A stretch of 64,000 nucleotides of DNA from a bacterium (GTDB taxonomy: Bacteria; Planctomycetota; Planctomycetia; Kolteriales; Kolteriaceae), in the NCBI GenBank assembly GCA_019753235.1, contig JAIELF010000007.1, forward strand, positions 26,081 to 90,080, written 5' to 3'. Positions 18,252-28,999 of this stretch are shown one piece after another. Position 1 is the stretch's first letter; the number at the start of each line of letters is the position of its first letter. The position numbers and the translations under genes were made by a program. The notes beneath the pieces are model-generated. The model did no database searches. It saw only the letters and a list, made by a program, of their open reading frames with translations, and was not told where the DNA came from.

Positions 18252-21200
18252 TTACTGCTTGTCGACAATGCGAATCCTTTGAGAGGCGGAGTTTCCACGG
18301 ACAAAAGGGGTATACATGCACTCCCCGAAAGCAGGCAAGGCGCTGAATTCACCCGGAATCTCCGCCCGGAGCTGATAAGAGATCGCGTGCTTCCCTTGAG
18401 GCAGGTAACTGGCGAAGAAGGCCACCTTTTCGTCGCGAAGCTCAGTGTGAGACCCCATCCCGTTGCCCCAACGGTAGCCGCTCTGCAACTCGGTCGGCTC
18501 GCAGCCGGCCGGCTTGGGATCTTCAAAAAGAACGTATTCGAAGTTATTGCGAGCATCAATATCGAGCGTTACTTCCACCAGATCGCCGCTCTGCAGCGAA
18601 TCACCCTTAGAAACCGGGGCGCGGTCGTACTCGATCGCTTCGTAACGTTCCTCTTTCTGTTTGCCTTCGTTGGCATCGAAGACGGTCCGGGTCTTCATTA
18701 CCTTTCTCGGCGTCAACTTTTCGTACTTTCGTGTCACGTAGATTTCATGGCCCGCTGATGTGATCTCGCTCTCTTGGCTAAAGAACGTGGCGTACGCCCC
18801 CCAGTAACAATTTCCCTTTCCCTCTGTTCGAATCGAGATCTCCTTCGTTCCGGTCCCAAGCTCTTCGGCCACTATTCGAAGCTCGTCGTCGAACGTAAAG
18901 AGATTCTCTCGCGTGACACGGGAACGACGCACTTCCTTCCCGTCGATATCGACGATGATGGTGAGATCGGGATTGAGTTCGCCCGTCGCACGGAGATAGT
19001 CCGCCAAGGCATAGCAGGCGATCGCGGTATCCTTGGTGTTGAACCAACGCGTCCCTTGGCGTTGACGGACCAGCCATTGAACGGCTTGCGGAATCAGTGG
19101 TGAAGTCGGTTCCAATCGCAATAGCGCCTTCAAGCTGTAGCTGGTCGCTTCGGTCCCAGCTTCGTGCCAATAGTAGTACCCGGCCGATTTACCCCAACTG
19201 GCGGTATTGGTTTCTTTCGAGAGGATCACGCGATCTTTGACGTTCGACAGAACGATTTGCGACTCTTCGCGAAGGTCCGCATCCGCCAGGGCCACCGCTA
19301 AGAGTGCTCGGGCATAATCGGACAAGCTATCTCGCTTCGAGAAGAGTTTCTTCAGCGATGCGTGAAGTTCCGGCGAGCGAAGTCGGCTGGGGTTGGCCTG
19401 ACCGATGGCGTAATGCATGTACGCGCGAAGCGAAAAATCTTCTCCCTGCATCCAAGGATACTGACGGATCGGTTCGATCTGAGCCGCTCGACCGGCCAGA
19501 AATTCGACGCCTCGATCCAACATGCCGTTGGGCAACGCCACTTTCGCCTCGCGCGCCAGATGTAGCCCCGACACGACGTAGGCGGTCATGTATGGATTCG
19601 AATCATCTTGTTTCCACCAACCCCAACCACCATCCTCATGCTGAAAGTCGGCTAGGCGAGCAACCCCCGCGCGGATCATTCGCGAGAGCTCGGCATCATC
19701 GAATACCGGGTTGCTATGCCACTTTTGAAGCCGTTGCTTGACGGCATCATTGGTGGGTAGTTTTGCCAGATCGCTCGGCTTCAGATCGAGTTCCTCGAGC
19801 GTCCGCGCCGTGAGAACCGTCGGGAGAAATCGGCTCATCGTCTGCTCGACGCAGCCGTAGGGATACTGCGCCAAGTACGGCAACGATTCGAGCATCACCG
19901 CCGCCGCCGTCGGCGAAAATCGAACGGTCAGCGATGCCGAGCCTCGGCGGATCTCCTTGGGAATGGTCAGCCGGGCAATCGACTGTCGAACAGAGTTGTT
20001 GCCGAAAATGATGCCGCTCTCCGCGAGCAGTTTCTCCGCACCATATTCGTAACAGGGAATCTGTAGGGTCATGGCATCGGACTCTCCGGTCGAGAGTGCC
20101 CGAGCGGTGACCGACACAGTTCCAGGCTGCGACGACGTCAGAACAAAATCGATCCTCTTCTCTCCCACCGCTGGGATCTCGACATCGACAAAGGCGGTTT
20201 CACCGGCGATAGGACGGACGGCTTCGCCGGTTGCCCAGGTGGTGGCATTGACCGCAAGCAGATCGAGTCCCTTGGTCTGGGTCAGGTCGATCCGAACTTT
20301 TCTGGGCTCGGCAAAGTAGTTGTGGGCGATCGCGCTCGCGACGAACTTGTCGTACTGCACTAAGAAGCGAGGCATCTCGAGACGAACGAGGATATTCTTC
20401 TTCGTGCGGACTTCGTGGATGACTTCGCCGACGCGGGTCTCTTTGTCGCCGCCGATCGCGGTCAGTCGCCAAAGGGTCAAGCTATCGGGAAACTTGATCG
20501 TTGCGCTCGCTCTGCCGGCCGTGTCGGTCTTCAAGTGGGCAGCCCAGAAAAGACTGTCGCGAAAGTCGGTCCGAGTGTCCGTCGTGGCAAACTCGTCCTT
20601 CGCCTCGGCAACGTTGGCCGCTTCTTTGCGAGGCATCGCTTTCGACATCGGGGCGCTCATGGGCATGGGCATCGAGCCATCCGCCATCATCGGCATGCCG
20701 CCGCCACCGAATCCGCCGCCGGCCGCGAAGCGACGCCGACTCTGAGGAAACAGACTCTGATTGGGCCAGAAGATGAACGAGCTGGTGTCGTTCACAGTCA
20801 CCGGTCGTTGGCGACCATGGAAGTATTGCCGAATGTCGCCACGCATCTCTGGTTGAATGTAAAGGATACTCGCATCGAATCCCCCCAGCGAAAGTTCGAC
20901 ATCGGTGGCGGGCTTCCCCTCATGATCAAGCACCTCCACATCAATCGTCGCTTCTTCACGCGGCCGGAACTCTTCCTTAGGTGCTCGGATCTTGACGGTT
21001 AAGAACTGCTCGACCGGCGGAACGCGCATGGTCGTCGAGTCTTGAAAGATCTTGTTGCTTGAAATGGTCGTGGCATGAATTCGTACGGATGGCCGGAAAG
21101 TCCGCTCGATCTTCCAATCAACGACCGCTTGAGTTCCCTCGACATAGATCACTTGCGATCGATAGATGTCATCGCCGTCGGCGGTGAGAAGAACATAAGA

Positions 21201-24026
21201 GCCCGGTTGCCGACAGTTGAGAAGGATTTTCGCGGACTCACCGGCTCGGTAGGTATCTTGTTCAAGAACAATTTCAATATCGCGATTGGCATAGTGGGCG
21301 AATGCTCCGCCGGCCTTGGCCACCCAGACGTACGTGGTTCCGACGATCGTCTCACCGTCCGTGAACGGGTCCGGCGATTCGACAACAATCTTGAAGAGAC
21401 CCTCTTGATCGGCAACGAAAGAGAACTCTCCCTCTCCTCGGTTTCCGATATCGATCGGCTTCTGCTCGATCGGTCGAGTCTCTTCTTTCTTGTCGATCTG
21501 GCCGGCCGAGTTCCGTGTCTCTCGTTGAGTGACCAACGAGACTGTTCGCGTTCCTTTGAACGAAACTGGCTGACTGTTGGCGTTTTGGCTTTTGACCTGA
21601 AGCTTGACGGTGTCGCCGGGCTGATAGATCTGCTTCATCGGCTCGATCGAGATGGTGAAAGCACGCTTGGTGACTTTGATGGTTTGGCTCGCGCGAATCT
21701 CTCGTCGACTCGAATCGACCATGTTGACATCGATGCGATACTGGACATCGAGTAGAGGATCGTTCGGAAAGGGTTCTGTCGCGATGTTGATAAGTGCATT
21801 CCCAAGGGCATCCGTGGTGAGCTCTCCCTGCGTGATGAGATCTTGTCGATGGGGCTGGACGTTCCAGAAGCGCCCGTGATGTCCCTCTCCGTCTCGGTAA
21901 AACCAGTCGTACGGACCGACCCAAGGATAGAACCAAGGGATCGATTCTCGATGAACAGTGTAGGTCACCTTCGCGCTCGCGACCGGTCCGCCGAAATAGA
22001 ACTCGCCGTGAACTTTCACAGCCATCTTGTCGCCAAGCTTGTGGAACGGCTTGTCCGCTTCCACCGTCACTTGGAATTCCGGCTTCTTATACTCTTCGAC
22101 GCGAAATTGCGTGCCGGGGTTGAGATTGATACCTCCCTGAGCGTTGGCGACCTGAAGAGAATAGGTCCCAAGCGCCGGCTCTTCGCCTAGCGTGAACGAG
22201 CCGCTCAGCGTTCCCTGATCCGTCGTGAGATGTTCTTTGGAGTAGACCGATTCTCCCTTGGCATCAATGATCGACACCATCACCTTTTGGTTGGCTTCCA
22301 ACGAAAAGGTTCCATCGATGTATTGCCTAAGCATCATGCGGAAGTTGACGACTTGCTGCGGTCGATAGACAGGTCGATCGGTGTAGACGTATCCGTAGGC
22401 CCCGTTGTTCCAACCCCACCAGCCAAACCAACTCGAACTAAACGTGCCGGCATAGTCTTTGCCCACCCGCGCGATGCCGAGGATCTGATGCGATTCGCGA
22501 TTGTCGCTCTTCGGGTTGTCACCGATCTTGATCTCGGCCAAGCCACTATCGGGAACCGTCTGCTCGATGATCTCAAACTCTTGCTTGGATACATTCGGCC
22601 CCATGCCTGGGATCGGGAGTGCCGGCCGTTGGACTGTCCGAAGATATCGGCGAACGAGAAGTTCCGTCTGAGGGATCGGCTTCCCGGTATTGATGTCGAC
22701 GACATAGAAGTTGGCCTTGGTCTTACCGGTCTTCATCACCATCGCGAGCCTACTCACCACCGCGATTGCTTGAGCGGATGTCGAGGTTCCTCGGCCCTTG
22801 GCAACGATGAGGTACGCGTTACTCTCTTGAAGCGGCGACTCGGCAGCATTCTCTTTCGAGGAGAGAAGCTGATGCGTCCCCAGATCACCCGTCTCGATCG
22901 ACCAGCGAGCGATCGGTTCGCCTTTAGGCTTCGCTCGTTGAACGGCCGAGGCCAGGTCCGGCGAGTCGCTCTCTTTCCGCATAATCTCCATCAAATCCAG
23001 TGGGTATGCCTGCAAATCGATCACGGCCATGTTGCGGGCATTCCACTGAAACTTAACCTTCTCTCCGGGCCGAGCTTGTCCGGTCGGCATGATCGAAAGC
23101 TGCGGCGTCGTGATGGATTCAATGATGAAGCCGGCATCGCGTACCGGATCCTTCAGCCGGCCGAAACGAGCGATGACCTCCTTCGCGGTGGCGACGGCGC
23201 CAACGAAATCTTGCTTGTAGTTCGATTGAATCTGCGCGATTTGAATCATCGCCTCGGCCGCCACCGGTTGATCCGGAAAACGTTGGACGATCTCCTGCTG
23301 AAAGCGGATCGCCAAATCGAAGGGCTTATCGCTTCCCTCCAGAAGAGGGAGATCCGCCGGCAGAGCGACTTTCGGCATGGAGATCATCGGCTGGGCCGAC
23401 TGGAGGACGATCTCTGTCTTTTGTCGTAAGGCCAAGACCTGGTCATCCATGCTCGCCTTTGATGCTAAGACACGATCCAATGTCGTCAGCGCCCGAAGCG
23501 CGCCGTCGAGTTGATTCGCTTGCCAATCGGATCGGCCCGAGTCGCGAAGATGTTGTTGGTGACGGTAGTACTGCGCGAGTGAGAAAAGGAGTTCGATCTG
23601 AGACTTCGTGTCATTGGCCGCTTGATGGAGAGCGATCGCCTGTTCGAAATACTTGATCGCGATCGCGGGGGGCGCGACATTGCGAGCGGCCAACGCCAGC
23701 CGATTCATCGTCTCTTTTTTCTGTGCATAAGCGGGTCGGCGCTGAACGAGAGCATGCAGCAGTTCAAAAGCGGCGGTAGGATTTCCTAGGCCCGCCTCGG
23801 CTTGGCCTAAGACATCGCTGGCGCGGTCGGTCAGATCATCCGTCGCCTTTTGATCGATCACGTTCTGTGCGAGTGCTCGGGCTTCATTGTAGTTCTGGAG
23901 AGCCAATGCCTCCGTCGCTTGCCGAAGCGATTCATTCGGGTCGGCATCTGCTGCGAAAAGGCTGGTCATGCCCATGACTCCCAGAGTTCCCACTAGCCCG
24001 ATCATCCAAAGCCCGTACCGATTCAT
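18252..24026 (-). CDS. Giant bacterial alpha-2-macroglobulin with N-terminal TPR region
   Basis: A 1924-residue exported protease trap. After a signal peptide (about 1-26) comes a TPR-like helical region (about 27-280). MG/MG2 beta-sandwich domains follow, with the landmark [20 protein letters not shown] near residue 550. A Gly/Met-rich loop lies around residue 1110, in the area of the bait region. The A2M domain begins with [21 protein letters not shown] thioester-type motif [11 protein letters not shown] has Cys1392 and Gln1395, matching the CxEQ form in E. coli YfhM. A long helical TED region with repeated GxW motifs follows. The family inhibits proteases by trapping them. No lipobox is seen, so it is probably soluble in the periplasm. 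No penicillin-binding protein 1C gene is adjacent, unlike in many Proteobacteria. Confidence 0.88.
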   Translation of the reverse strand: MNRYGLWMIGLVGTLGVMGMTSLFAADADPNESLRQATEALALQNYNEARALAQNVIDQKATDDLTDRASDVLGQAEAGLGNPTAAFELLHALVQRRPAYAQKKETMNRLALAARNVAPPAIAIKYFEQAIALHQAANDTKSQIELLFSLAQYYRHQQHLRDSGRSDWQANQLDGALRALTTLDRVLASKASMDDQVLALRQKTEIVLQSAQPMISMPKVALPADLPLLEGSDKPFDLAIRFQQEIVQRFPDQPVAAEAMIQIAQIQSNYKQDFVGAVATAKEVIARFGRLKDPVRDAGFIIESITTPQLSIMPTGQARPGEKVKFQWNARNMAVIDLQAYPLDLMEIMRKESDSPDLASAVQRAKPKGEPIARWSIETGDLGTHQLLSSKENAAESPLQESNAYLIVAKGRGTSTSAQAIAVVSRLAMVMKTGKTKANFYVVDINTGKPIPQTELLVRRYLRTVQRPALPIPGMGPNVSKQEFEIIEQTVPDSGLAEIKIGDNPKSDNRESHQILGIARVGKDYAGTFSSSWFGWWGWNNGAYGYVYTDRPVYRPQQVVNFRMMLRQYIDGTFSLEANQKVMVSIIDAKGESVYSKEHLTTDQGTLSGSFTLGEEPALGTYSLQVANAQGGINLNPGTQFRVEEYKKPEFQVTVEADKPFHKLGDKMAVKVHGEFYFGGPVASAKVTYTVHRESIPWFYPWVGPYDWFYRDGEGHHGRFWNVQPHRQDLITQGELTTDALGNALINIATEPFPNDPLLDVQYRIDVNMVDSSRREIRASQTIKVTKRAFTISIEPMKQIYQPGDTVKLQVKSQNANSQPVSFKGTRTVSLVTQRETRNSAGQIDKKEETRPIEQKPIDIGNRGEGEFSFVADQEGLFKIVVESPDPFTDGETIVGTTYVWVAKAGGAFAHYANRDIEIVLEQDTYRAGESAKILLNCRQPGSYVLLTADGDDIYRSQVIYVEGTQAVVDWKIERTFRPSVRIHATTISSNKIFQDSTTMRVPPVEQFLTVKIRAPKEEFRPREEATIDVEVLDHEGKPATDVELSLGGFDASILYIQPEMRGDIRQYFHGRQRPVTVNDTSSFIFWPNQSLFPQSRRRFAAGGGFGGGGMPMMADGSMPMPMSAPMSKAMPRKEAANVAEAKDEFATTDTRTDFRDSLFWAAHLKTDTAGRASATIKFPDSLTLWRLTAIGGDKETRVGEVIHEVRTKKNILVRLEMPRFLVQYDKFVASAIAHNYFAEPRKVRIDLTQTKGLDLLAVNATTWATGEAVRPIAGETAFVDVEIPAVGEKRIDFVLTSSQPGTVSVTARALSTGESDAMTLQIPCYEYGAEKLLAESGIIFGNNSVRQSIARLTIPKEIRRGSASLTVRFSPTAAAVMLESLPYLAQYPYGCVEQTMSRFLPTVLTARTLEELDLKPSDLAKLPTNDAVKQRLQKWHSNPVFDDAELSRMIRAGVARLADFQHEDGGWGWWKQDDSNPYMTAYVVSGLHLAREAKVALPNGMLDRGVEFLAGRAAQIEPIRQYPWMQGEDFSLRAYMHYAIGQANPSRLRSPELHASLKKLFSKRDSLSDYARALLAVALADADLREESQIVLSNVKDRVILSKETNTASWGKSAGYYYWHEAGTEATSYSLKALLRLEPTSPLIPQAVQWLVRQRQGTRWFNTKDTAIACYALADYLRATGELNPDLTIIVDIDGKEVRRSRVTRENLFTFDDELRIVAEELGTGTKEISIRTEGKGNCYWGAYATFFSQESEITSAGHEIYVTRKYEKLTPRKVMKTRTVFDANEGKQKEERYEAIEYDRAPVSKGDSLQSGDLVEVTLDIDARNNFEYVLFEDPKPAGCEPTELQSGYRWGNGMGSHTELRDEKVAFFASYLPQGKHAISYQLRAEIPGEFSALPAFGECMYTPFVRGNSASQRIRIVDKQ

Positions 24027-24287
24027 GAATCATGCTCCCGGAGGAAGTCGAAATATTCGCTCGTCGGCGAAGGTCGCTTGCCCGTCGCTTTCCTTTTGCC
24101 ATGGAAACCGCAGGGTTTGGTTCCCATTGATGATGTCAGCTGTCACTCGGTCGAGCCCGATGGGGGATCGACCGAAGCGACTTCGCCGACATTTATCGAA
24201 CTCTTCCCGCATCGGCCTAGACGATTATCCCCTGTCCGGCGATTCTTGGAAGGGATGGATTTTGTCAGAAATATTCTGGAGCCACCG

Positions 24288-25577
24288 ATGCCGAGCCGTT
24301 CGGAGACAAAAGAGGCTCTCCTCGTTGCGGAAGGATCTTCCTCGACGGAGATTTCCGATGAACAGATGCGAGATCTTGTGGGCCAACTGCTGAGGGAAAT
24401 CGGCCCCCTCTCGCGAGTGTTACTGGTTCCGCCGGACTATACTCGAATCGATTCCGGAGCCGGCCCCATCACGGTCGAACTCTATCGCCAACTGGCTGGC
24501 TCCGCCTTCGTAAGTGTTCTTCCCGCACTTGGGACGCATGATCCTTTGCCCGCCCGGCAGCGAACGAAAATGTTTCCGGGCATTCCCGCCGAGGCCTTCT
24601 ACGAACACCGCTGGCGCGAGGATCTCGTTCGATTGGGCGAAGTCGATGCCGACTTTGTCGAACAGGTCTCCGGCGGCGCGGTTTGCTACGACGTGCCGAT
24701 CGAAGTGAATCGAATGTTGGTGGAAGGGGAATGGGATCGGATCATCTCCATCGGTCAGTTGGTGCCTCACGAAGTAATTGGCGTCGCCAATCATGTAAAG
24801 AATATCCTCATCGGCGTGGGGGGGAAAGAGACCATCCACAAGTCCCACTACTTGGGCGCGGTCTATGGGATGGAGAGGATCATGGGACAGGCCGACTCGC
24901 CCGTTCGCGCGGTGTTGCAAGAGGGAATGAATCGGTTCGGACAAGATCTCCCCATCACGTACGTTTTGACGGTTCGAGGCTTTCGCTCGCACGACAAACT
25001 CGTCACGCGGGGTTTCTATGCGGGGGACGGCGTTCTCCCTTTTCGTGCGGGCGTGGGACTTTGTCAAGAGTGCAACATCACACGCGTTCCGTCGGGGATT
25101 CGTAAAGCGGTCGTTTGGCTTGATGGTGAGAAATACCATTCGACTTGGTTAGGAAACAAAGCGATCTACCGCACGCGAATGGCGCTGGCCGATGATGCCG
25201 AGCTGATTATCCTTGCCCCCGGTGTGCGAACCTTCGGCGAAGATGAACAGATCGATCATTTGATCCGCGCGTTCGGCTACCGCGGGACGAAGGCAACTGT
25301 CGACGCGGTGGAGCGGGGAACAGAGCTGGCCGACAATCTGGCGGCGGCGGCCCACTTGATTCATGGCTCCTCCGAGGGAAGATTCCGAATCACTTACGCT
25401 CCAGGAGGACTCTCGCGCGACGAGATCGAAGGGGTCGGGTTTGGCTACCTCGATCTGAATCAGGCTCTCTCCCGGTACTCGCCGGACCGACTGCAAGAGG
25501 GGATTAACGTCCTTGAAGAGGAGGAGATCTTCTTCATCCGACATCCAGGGCAGGGGCTCTGGAATCGGTCGACATGA
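24288..25577 (+). CDS. LarA-like (DUF2088) nickel-dependent racemase/epimerase family protein
   Basis: A 429-residue cytoplasmic protein. Family landmarks are LVPPDYTRIDSGAG near the N terminus, LPALGTHDPLP, QLVPHEVIGVANHVKNILIG, and GVGGKETIHKSHYLGAV, where the Lys and His pair is the place of the nickel-pincer cofactor Lys and catalytic His of lactate racemase LarA. Relatives isomerise different 2-hydroxy acids or sugar acids, so the substrate is open. No larB, larC or larE cofactor genes are in the window. ATG 24288 has GGAG 6 bases upstream and gives the length of LarA; the frame stays open to 24078. Confidence 0.72.
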   Translation: MPSRSETKEALLVAEGSSSTEISDEQMRDLVGQLLREIGPLSRVLLVPPDYTRIDSGAGPITVELYRQLAGSAFVSVLPALGTHDPLPARQRTKMFPGIPAEAFYEHRWREDLVRLGEVDADFVEQVSGGAVCYDVPIEVNRMLVEGEWDRIISIGQLVPHEVIGVANHVKNILIGVGGKETIHKSHYLGAVYGMERIMGQADSPVRAVLQEGMNRFGQDLPITYVLTVRGFRSHDKLVTRGFYAGDGVLPFRAGVGLCQECNITRVPSGIRKAVVWLDGEKYHSTWLGNKAIYRTRMALADDAELIILAPGVRTFGEDEQIDHLIRAFGYRGTKATVDAVERGTELADNLAAAAHLIHGSSEGRFRITYAPGGLSRDEIEGVGFGYLDLNQALSRYSPDRLQEGINVLEEEEIFFIRHPGQGLWNRST

Positions 25578-25666
25578 ACGAGAATCGGTATGCTGGATTG
25601 ATGGTGACGAGATGTTCCGTTGCGTGGATCGCGTTGCTTCCATAGGGCGATGATGAGGAGTCTTGC

Positions 25667-26881
25667 GTGACATCGGATCCATACCCTTCGAGTTCAAATG
25701 ACGACACACCTGTATCAACGAAAAGCGTGACCAGCGTGGTTGAGCAGGCGAAAGACTCAATACTTGCGTTGCCGCAACGACTTGCCGAGCGGCCTAGGTT
25801 GGTGATTCCATTCTTGATTCTGGTGGCCGTGACGTTAGCGGTCGGCTGGGTCTTCTTGACGCTGGTTCAGCCATTTCTGTTGACCCTTTTGGCCGCTGCC
25901 ACGGTTGCCTTGGTGGCTGTTCCGCTGCAAGATCGATTGCGAGATCGCCTTCATGGCCGAGAGTACCTGGCGGCGGGATTAATCACGGTCGTCTTCGCAT
26001 TACTGTTGATTGCGCCGGTGTTGTTGGGTGTCGTTTTCGGCTTTCAAGAGTTGGAGAAAGGGATCACGTTTGTTCAAGGTTGGCTTCGCGACCACAGCAG
26101 CGACATTCGGGATCGATTGGCCATTCTGGACGAGCGGTTTCAGATCTCGGAGCAAGATCTTAGGGCTCGCGTCGAAGAGATGGGCAAATCGATGCTGGGA
26201 TTGGCGATTCGCTGGGGGCAAGGGCTCTTTGCGCGCATCGTCGAGACTGGCTTGCATCTCGCGATCGGTCTGTTCGCGTTCTTTTTCTTTCTGGCCGACG
26301 GGAAACGCATTATCGAGTCGTGGGAAGAGACGACGCCGCTGGATGTCGAGCACGACCGGGTGATCCGTCGCGAGTTCTCGACTGTTTGCCGAGGGGCGAT
26401 TTGGGGGACGATCTTAGCGGCGATTTTTCAAGGGATTGCGATGACGATTGGCCTGGGCATCATCGAGCTCTTCACGCATGCGGGCCTGGGGCGGTGGCTG
26501 TTTTTGCTCGGCGGATTGACGACCGTCGCGGGGTTGATCCCGCTGGCGGGGGCGTCGTTCGTTTGGCTTCCGACGGCAATTGTTCTCTACTTCAATGATC
26601 ACATCGTTGCCGCCATCCTCGTGGTGGCGTTCGGTTTCATTGCCGTCTCGTCGATCGATAACGTCGTCAAGATCCTCGTGATTAAGGACTCGGGAAATCT
26701 GCATCCTCTCTTAGTGCTTGTCTGTGTCTTTGGTGGACTTCAAGCGATCGGCGTATTGGGACTCTTTGTCGGGCCCGCGATCGGGGCGATTGTCTTTTCT
26801 CTTTTGAAAGTCGTCCGAACCGAGCTCGCTAAGATAACCGGACGCGATCCCGTTCAACCCCAGCCATCCACGACTGGTTAG
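25667..26881 (+). CDS. AI-2E family (PerM/YdiK-like) membrane permease
   Basis: A 404-residue inner-membrane protein. After a hydrophilic N-terminal tail (about 1-45), paired transmembrane segments lie at about 47-90 and 104-128. A soluble helical stretch (about 130-190) is followed by more transmembrane segments to about 385. The layout and the pattern GLFVGPAIGAIVFSLLK near the end match the AI-2E/UPF0118 permeases. Members have been linked to autoinducer or ion export, and the substrate is not predictable. GTG 25667 has GAGGAG 6 bases upstream. The SDR gene follows after 25 bp, so they probably form an operon. Confidence 0.82.
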   Translation: MTSDPYPSSSNDDTPVSTKSVTSVVEQAKDSILALPQRLAERPRLVIPFLILVAVTLAVGWVFLTLVQPFLLTLLAAATVALVAVPLQDRLRDRLHGREYLAAGLITVVFALLLIAPVLLGVVFGFQELEKGITFVQGWLRDHSSDIRDRLAILDERFQISEQDLRARVEEMGKSMLGLAIRWGQGLFARIVETGLHLAIGLFAFFFFLADGKRIIESWEETTPLDVEHDRVIRREFSTVCRGAIWGTILAAIFQGIAMTIGLGIIELFTHAGLGRWLFLLGGLTTVAGLIPLAGASFVWLPTAIVLYFNDHIVAAILVVAFGFIAVSSIDNVVKILVIKDSGNLHPLLVLVCVFGGLQAIGVLGLFVGPAIGAIVFSLLKVVRTELAKITGRDPVQPQPSTTG

Positions 26882-26906
26882 GGAAAGGTAGCAGGGGAGA
26901 GAGCTT

Positions 26907-27698
26907 TTGGAACTGAGTGGCAAGTCTGCCGTGGTGACAGGCGCGGGACGCGGGATCGGCAAGGCGATCGCTCTTGCCTTGGCCGACGCTGGCGCACGTG
27001 TTGTCGTGAGTGATATCGCCGACGCGTCATCGGTGGTTGATGCGATCGTCGCGCGCGGAGGCGAAGCGAGATTCATTTCTGCGGATGTGACGAAGCTCTC
27101 CGAGACGGATCGGCTGATGGACGAAAGCATCAAGCAGTTCGGCCGGATCGATCTTTTGGTAGCCAACGCCGCCTTCAGTCTGCGCGGGCCGTTCTATGCC
27201 CAGGCCATCGAGGATTTCCGAAAGACGGTTGATGTGACGATGTGGGGAGCGTTTCATGCGCTTCGCTCGTTTGCATCACGATTGGTTGATCGGAATTGGC
27301 CGGGCCATGCGATTGTGATCGGTTCGCCTCATGCGCTCGAAGCGGTCCCTGATTGTATGGCTTACAACATGGCCAAGGCTGCCGTCGATCAGATGGCAAG
27401 GACTGCCGCCGCGGAGCTGATCGAACAGCGAATCCGCGTCAACATTGTCCATCCTGGCTGGACCGATACGCCAGGCGAAAGAAGGTACTTCACCGAGGAA
27501 GAACTTGCCGAGCATGGCAAGCGAATTCCCGCTGGCCGACTGGCTCGGCCGGATGAGATCGCTCGGGTGGTGCGGTTCTTAGTTCATCCTGATTCCGAAT
27601 ACATCAACGGCTCGACCTATTCCGTCGATGGTGGATTGGCCCTGCCACCTCGCGAGTCGCTTGACAGCCCTTCCTCATCATCACCCAAAGCGGAATAG
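26907..27698 (+). CDS. SDR-family NAD(P)-dependent oxidoreductase
   Basis: A 263-residue classical short-chain dehydrogenase. The dinucleotide-binding motif TGAGRGIG is at residues 11-18, NAA at 87-89, and the catalytic triad is Ser140, Tyr153 and Lys157 (YNMAK). The C-terminal NGSTYSVDGGLALP is typical of the family. Asp36 after the second strand suggests a preference for NAD. The TTG start at 26907 is supported by GGGGAGAG just upstream and by correct placement of the first beta strand. The last 15 residues are a Ser-rich tail. Substrate unknown. Confidence 0.88.
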   Translation: MELSGKSAVVTGAGRGIGKAIALALADAGARVVVSDIADASSVVDAIVARGGEARFISADVTKLSETDRLMDESIKQFGRIDLLVANAAFSLRGPFYAQAIEDFRKTVDVTMWGAFHALRSFASRLVDRNWPGHAIVIGSPHALEAVPDCMAYNMAKAAVDQMARTAAAELIEQRIRVNIVHPGWTDTPGERRYFTEEELAEHGKRIPAGRLARPDEIARVVRFLVHPDSEYINGSTYSVDGGLALPPRESLDSPSSSSPKAE

Positions 27699-27778
27699 AA
27701 TGAAGCGTCACCAATCGAAACAGGTATCCTTCGCTTGATAGACTTGAGAGGTCGGATGTTTTGAGGGAAGAAACAGGC

Positions 27779-28999
27779 ATGCCCAATAGATTGCCAACCC
27801 GTCCGTTTCGATCCCTATTTCTGACGGCTAGCATCACTCTTTTGCTGATGGAGGTTGTTGCTCGGTCGGTTCTCGCGAGCATGGGTCTCTCCTTGCCGAA
27901 AGCGACCCAAGAGATCGAAAGGGTGACGGATCAGGCACGCTTCACGTTCGATCCCGCGAGTGGTTATCGCTTCTCACCCGGGCCGATGCGGTGGGCTGTC
28001 TTTGAACCTAACGGTTCGCCTCAATCGCTGGGCACGGTGCGGGGCAACAATCTTGGCTTTCGTGACTCGCATGATTTTCATCCCAAACGCGTTTCCAGTC
28101 GTCCTCGCGTGGCCGTGCTCGGCGATTCGATGTCGGCGGGCGTTTACATGCCCGTCGCTTGGCCCCAGCGATGCCAGCAGATCGCCGCGCAGCGAGGTCG
28201 AGCGATCGACGTGATGAACTTCTCGGTGGATGGCGGCGGGATCATGAACTGGTGGGGAATCATCACCAAAATCCTCGGGCCAGAGAACTATGAATTAGAT
28301 GCCTGCGTCCTGGCGGTTTGTTGCGATGATCTTTCTCGCGGTCTCTTCATTCGTCACGACGATGTGAAAGGATCGATTCATCACCCTTGGTTCGGACGTG
28401 TGAAAGGAGTTCGCGCTGACGAGCTCCCGTCCACACTCGATCAAGCTCGTCGGCATGCCTTTTATCTTCCCGACAGCGAGGGTTTGACACGGGAGGAGAT
28501 GGACGAAAGCTTGGCCCGAGGCCGACCTTTGAATTCAGAACTCACCCGCTCGAATTTGATTCAGACACTTTTGTTCGCAGCGATTATCGGGCATTTTCGT
28601 CCTCAAGGGATCGATGCAAAAGGGGAATCGTTCACGACCGACATGGTCGACCGCATCCGTGAGATCGGCCAAGTCCTTTCCTCGCGAGGTATCCCCATTC
28701 TGGTCGTGCAGATACCGTCGCCTCACCAACAAGGTCCGGCGGTTTCCCTACCACGAGGCGTGTCGATACTGACCCAGCGCTTTGCCGAGATGTTAAATGC
28801 CGATGCCGTTGATGGATCGCGCGCCTTCGAAAGCGTTCCTGTCGATCAAATGCGGGAATACTTCCTGAAGGGAGATGCCCACTGGAACCAGCGGGGAGCC
28901 GACCTCTTTGCCAGCTTCTTCGAATCAGAGCTCGCATCTTGGTTCGCCAAGCAGACGACACGAAAGGATCACTCTGCCGATAGCCCCCCTGGCCAGTGA
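27779..28999 (+). CDS. SGNH-hydrolase-type protein with N-terminal membrane anchor
   Basis: A 406-residue protein with a hydrophobic N-terminal segment (about residues 12-32) that is a signal peptide or anchor. The catalytic domain shows AVLGDSMSAGVY with the SGNH Ser, NFSVDGGG, and a late GDAHWNQRGADLF that carries the Asp and His of block V. Such proteins act as esterases or as acyl-transfer domains on surface sugars (AlgX/DltD-like). A TTG start at 27761 is also in frame; ATG 27779 has AGGGA upstream. Its last 31 bp overlap the end of the convergent 546-residue protein gene. Confidence 0.72.
   Translation: MPNRLPTRPFRSLFLTASITLLLMEVVARSVLASMGLSLPKATQEIERVTDQARFTFDPASGYRFSPGPMRWAVFEPNGSPQSLGTVRGNNLGFRDSHDFHPKRVSSRPRVAVLGDSMSAGVYMPVAWPQRCQQIAAQRGRAIDVMNFSVDGGGIMNWWGIITKILGPENYELDACVLAVCCDDLSRGLFIRHDDVKGSIHHPWFGRVKGVRADELPSTLDQARRHAFYLPDSEGLTREEMDESLARGRPLNSELTRSNLIQTLLFAAIIGHFRPQGIDAKGESFTTDMVDRIREIGQVLSSRGIPILVVQIPSPHQQGPAVSLPRGVSILTQRFAEMLNADAVDGSRAFESVPVDQMREYFLKGDAHWNQRGADLFASFFESELASWFAKQTTRKDHSADSPPGQ

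Noticed and set aside
22230..23429. 399-residue open frame on the plus strand
   Set aside because: It is antisense to the well-supported alpha-2-macroglobulin gene and looks like a codon-bias shadow.
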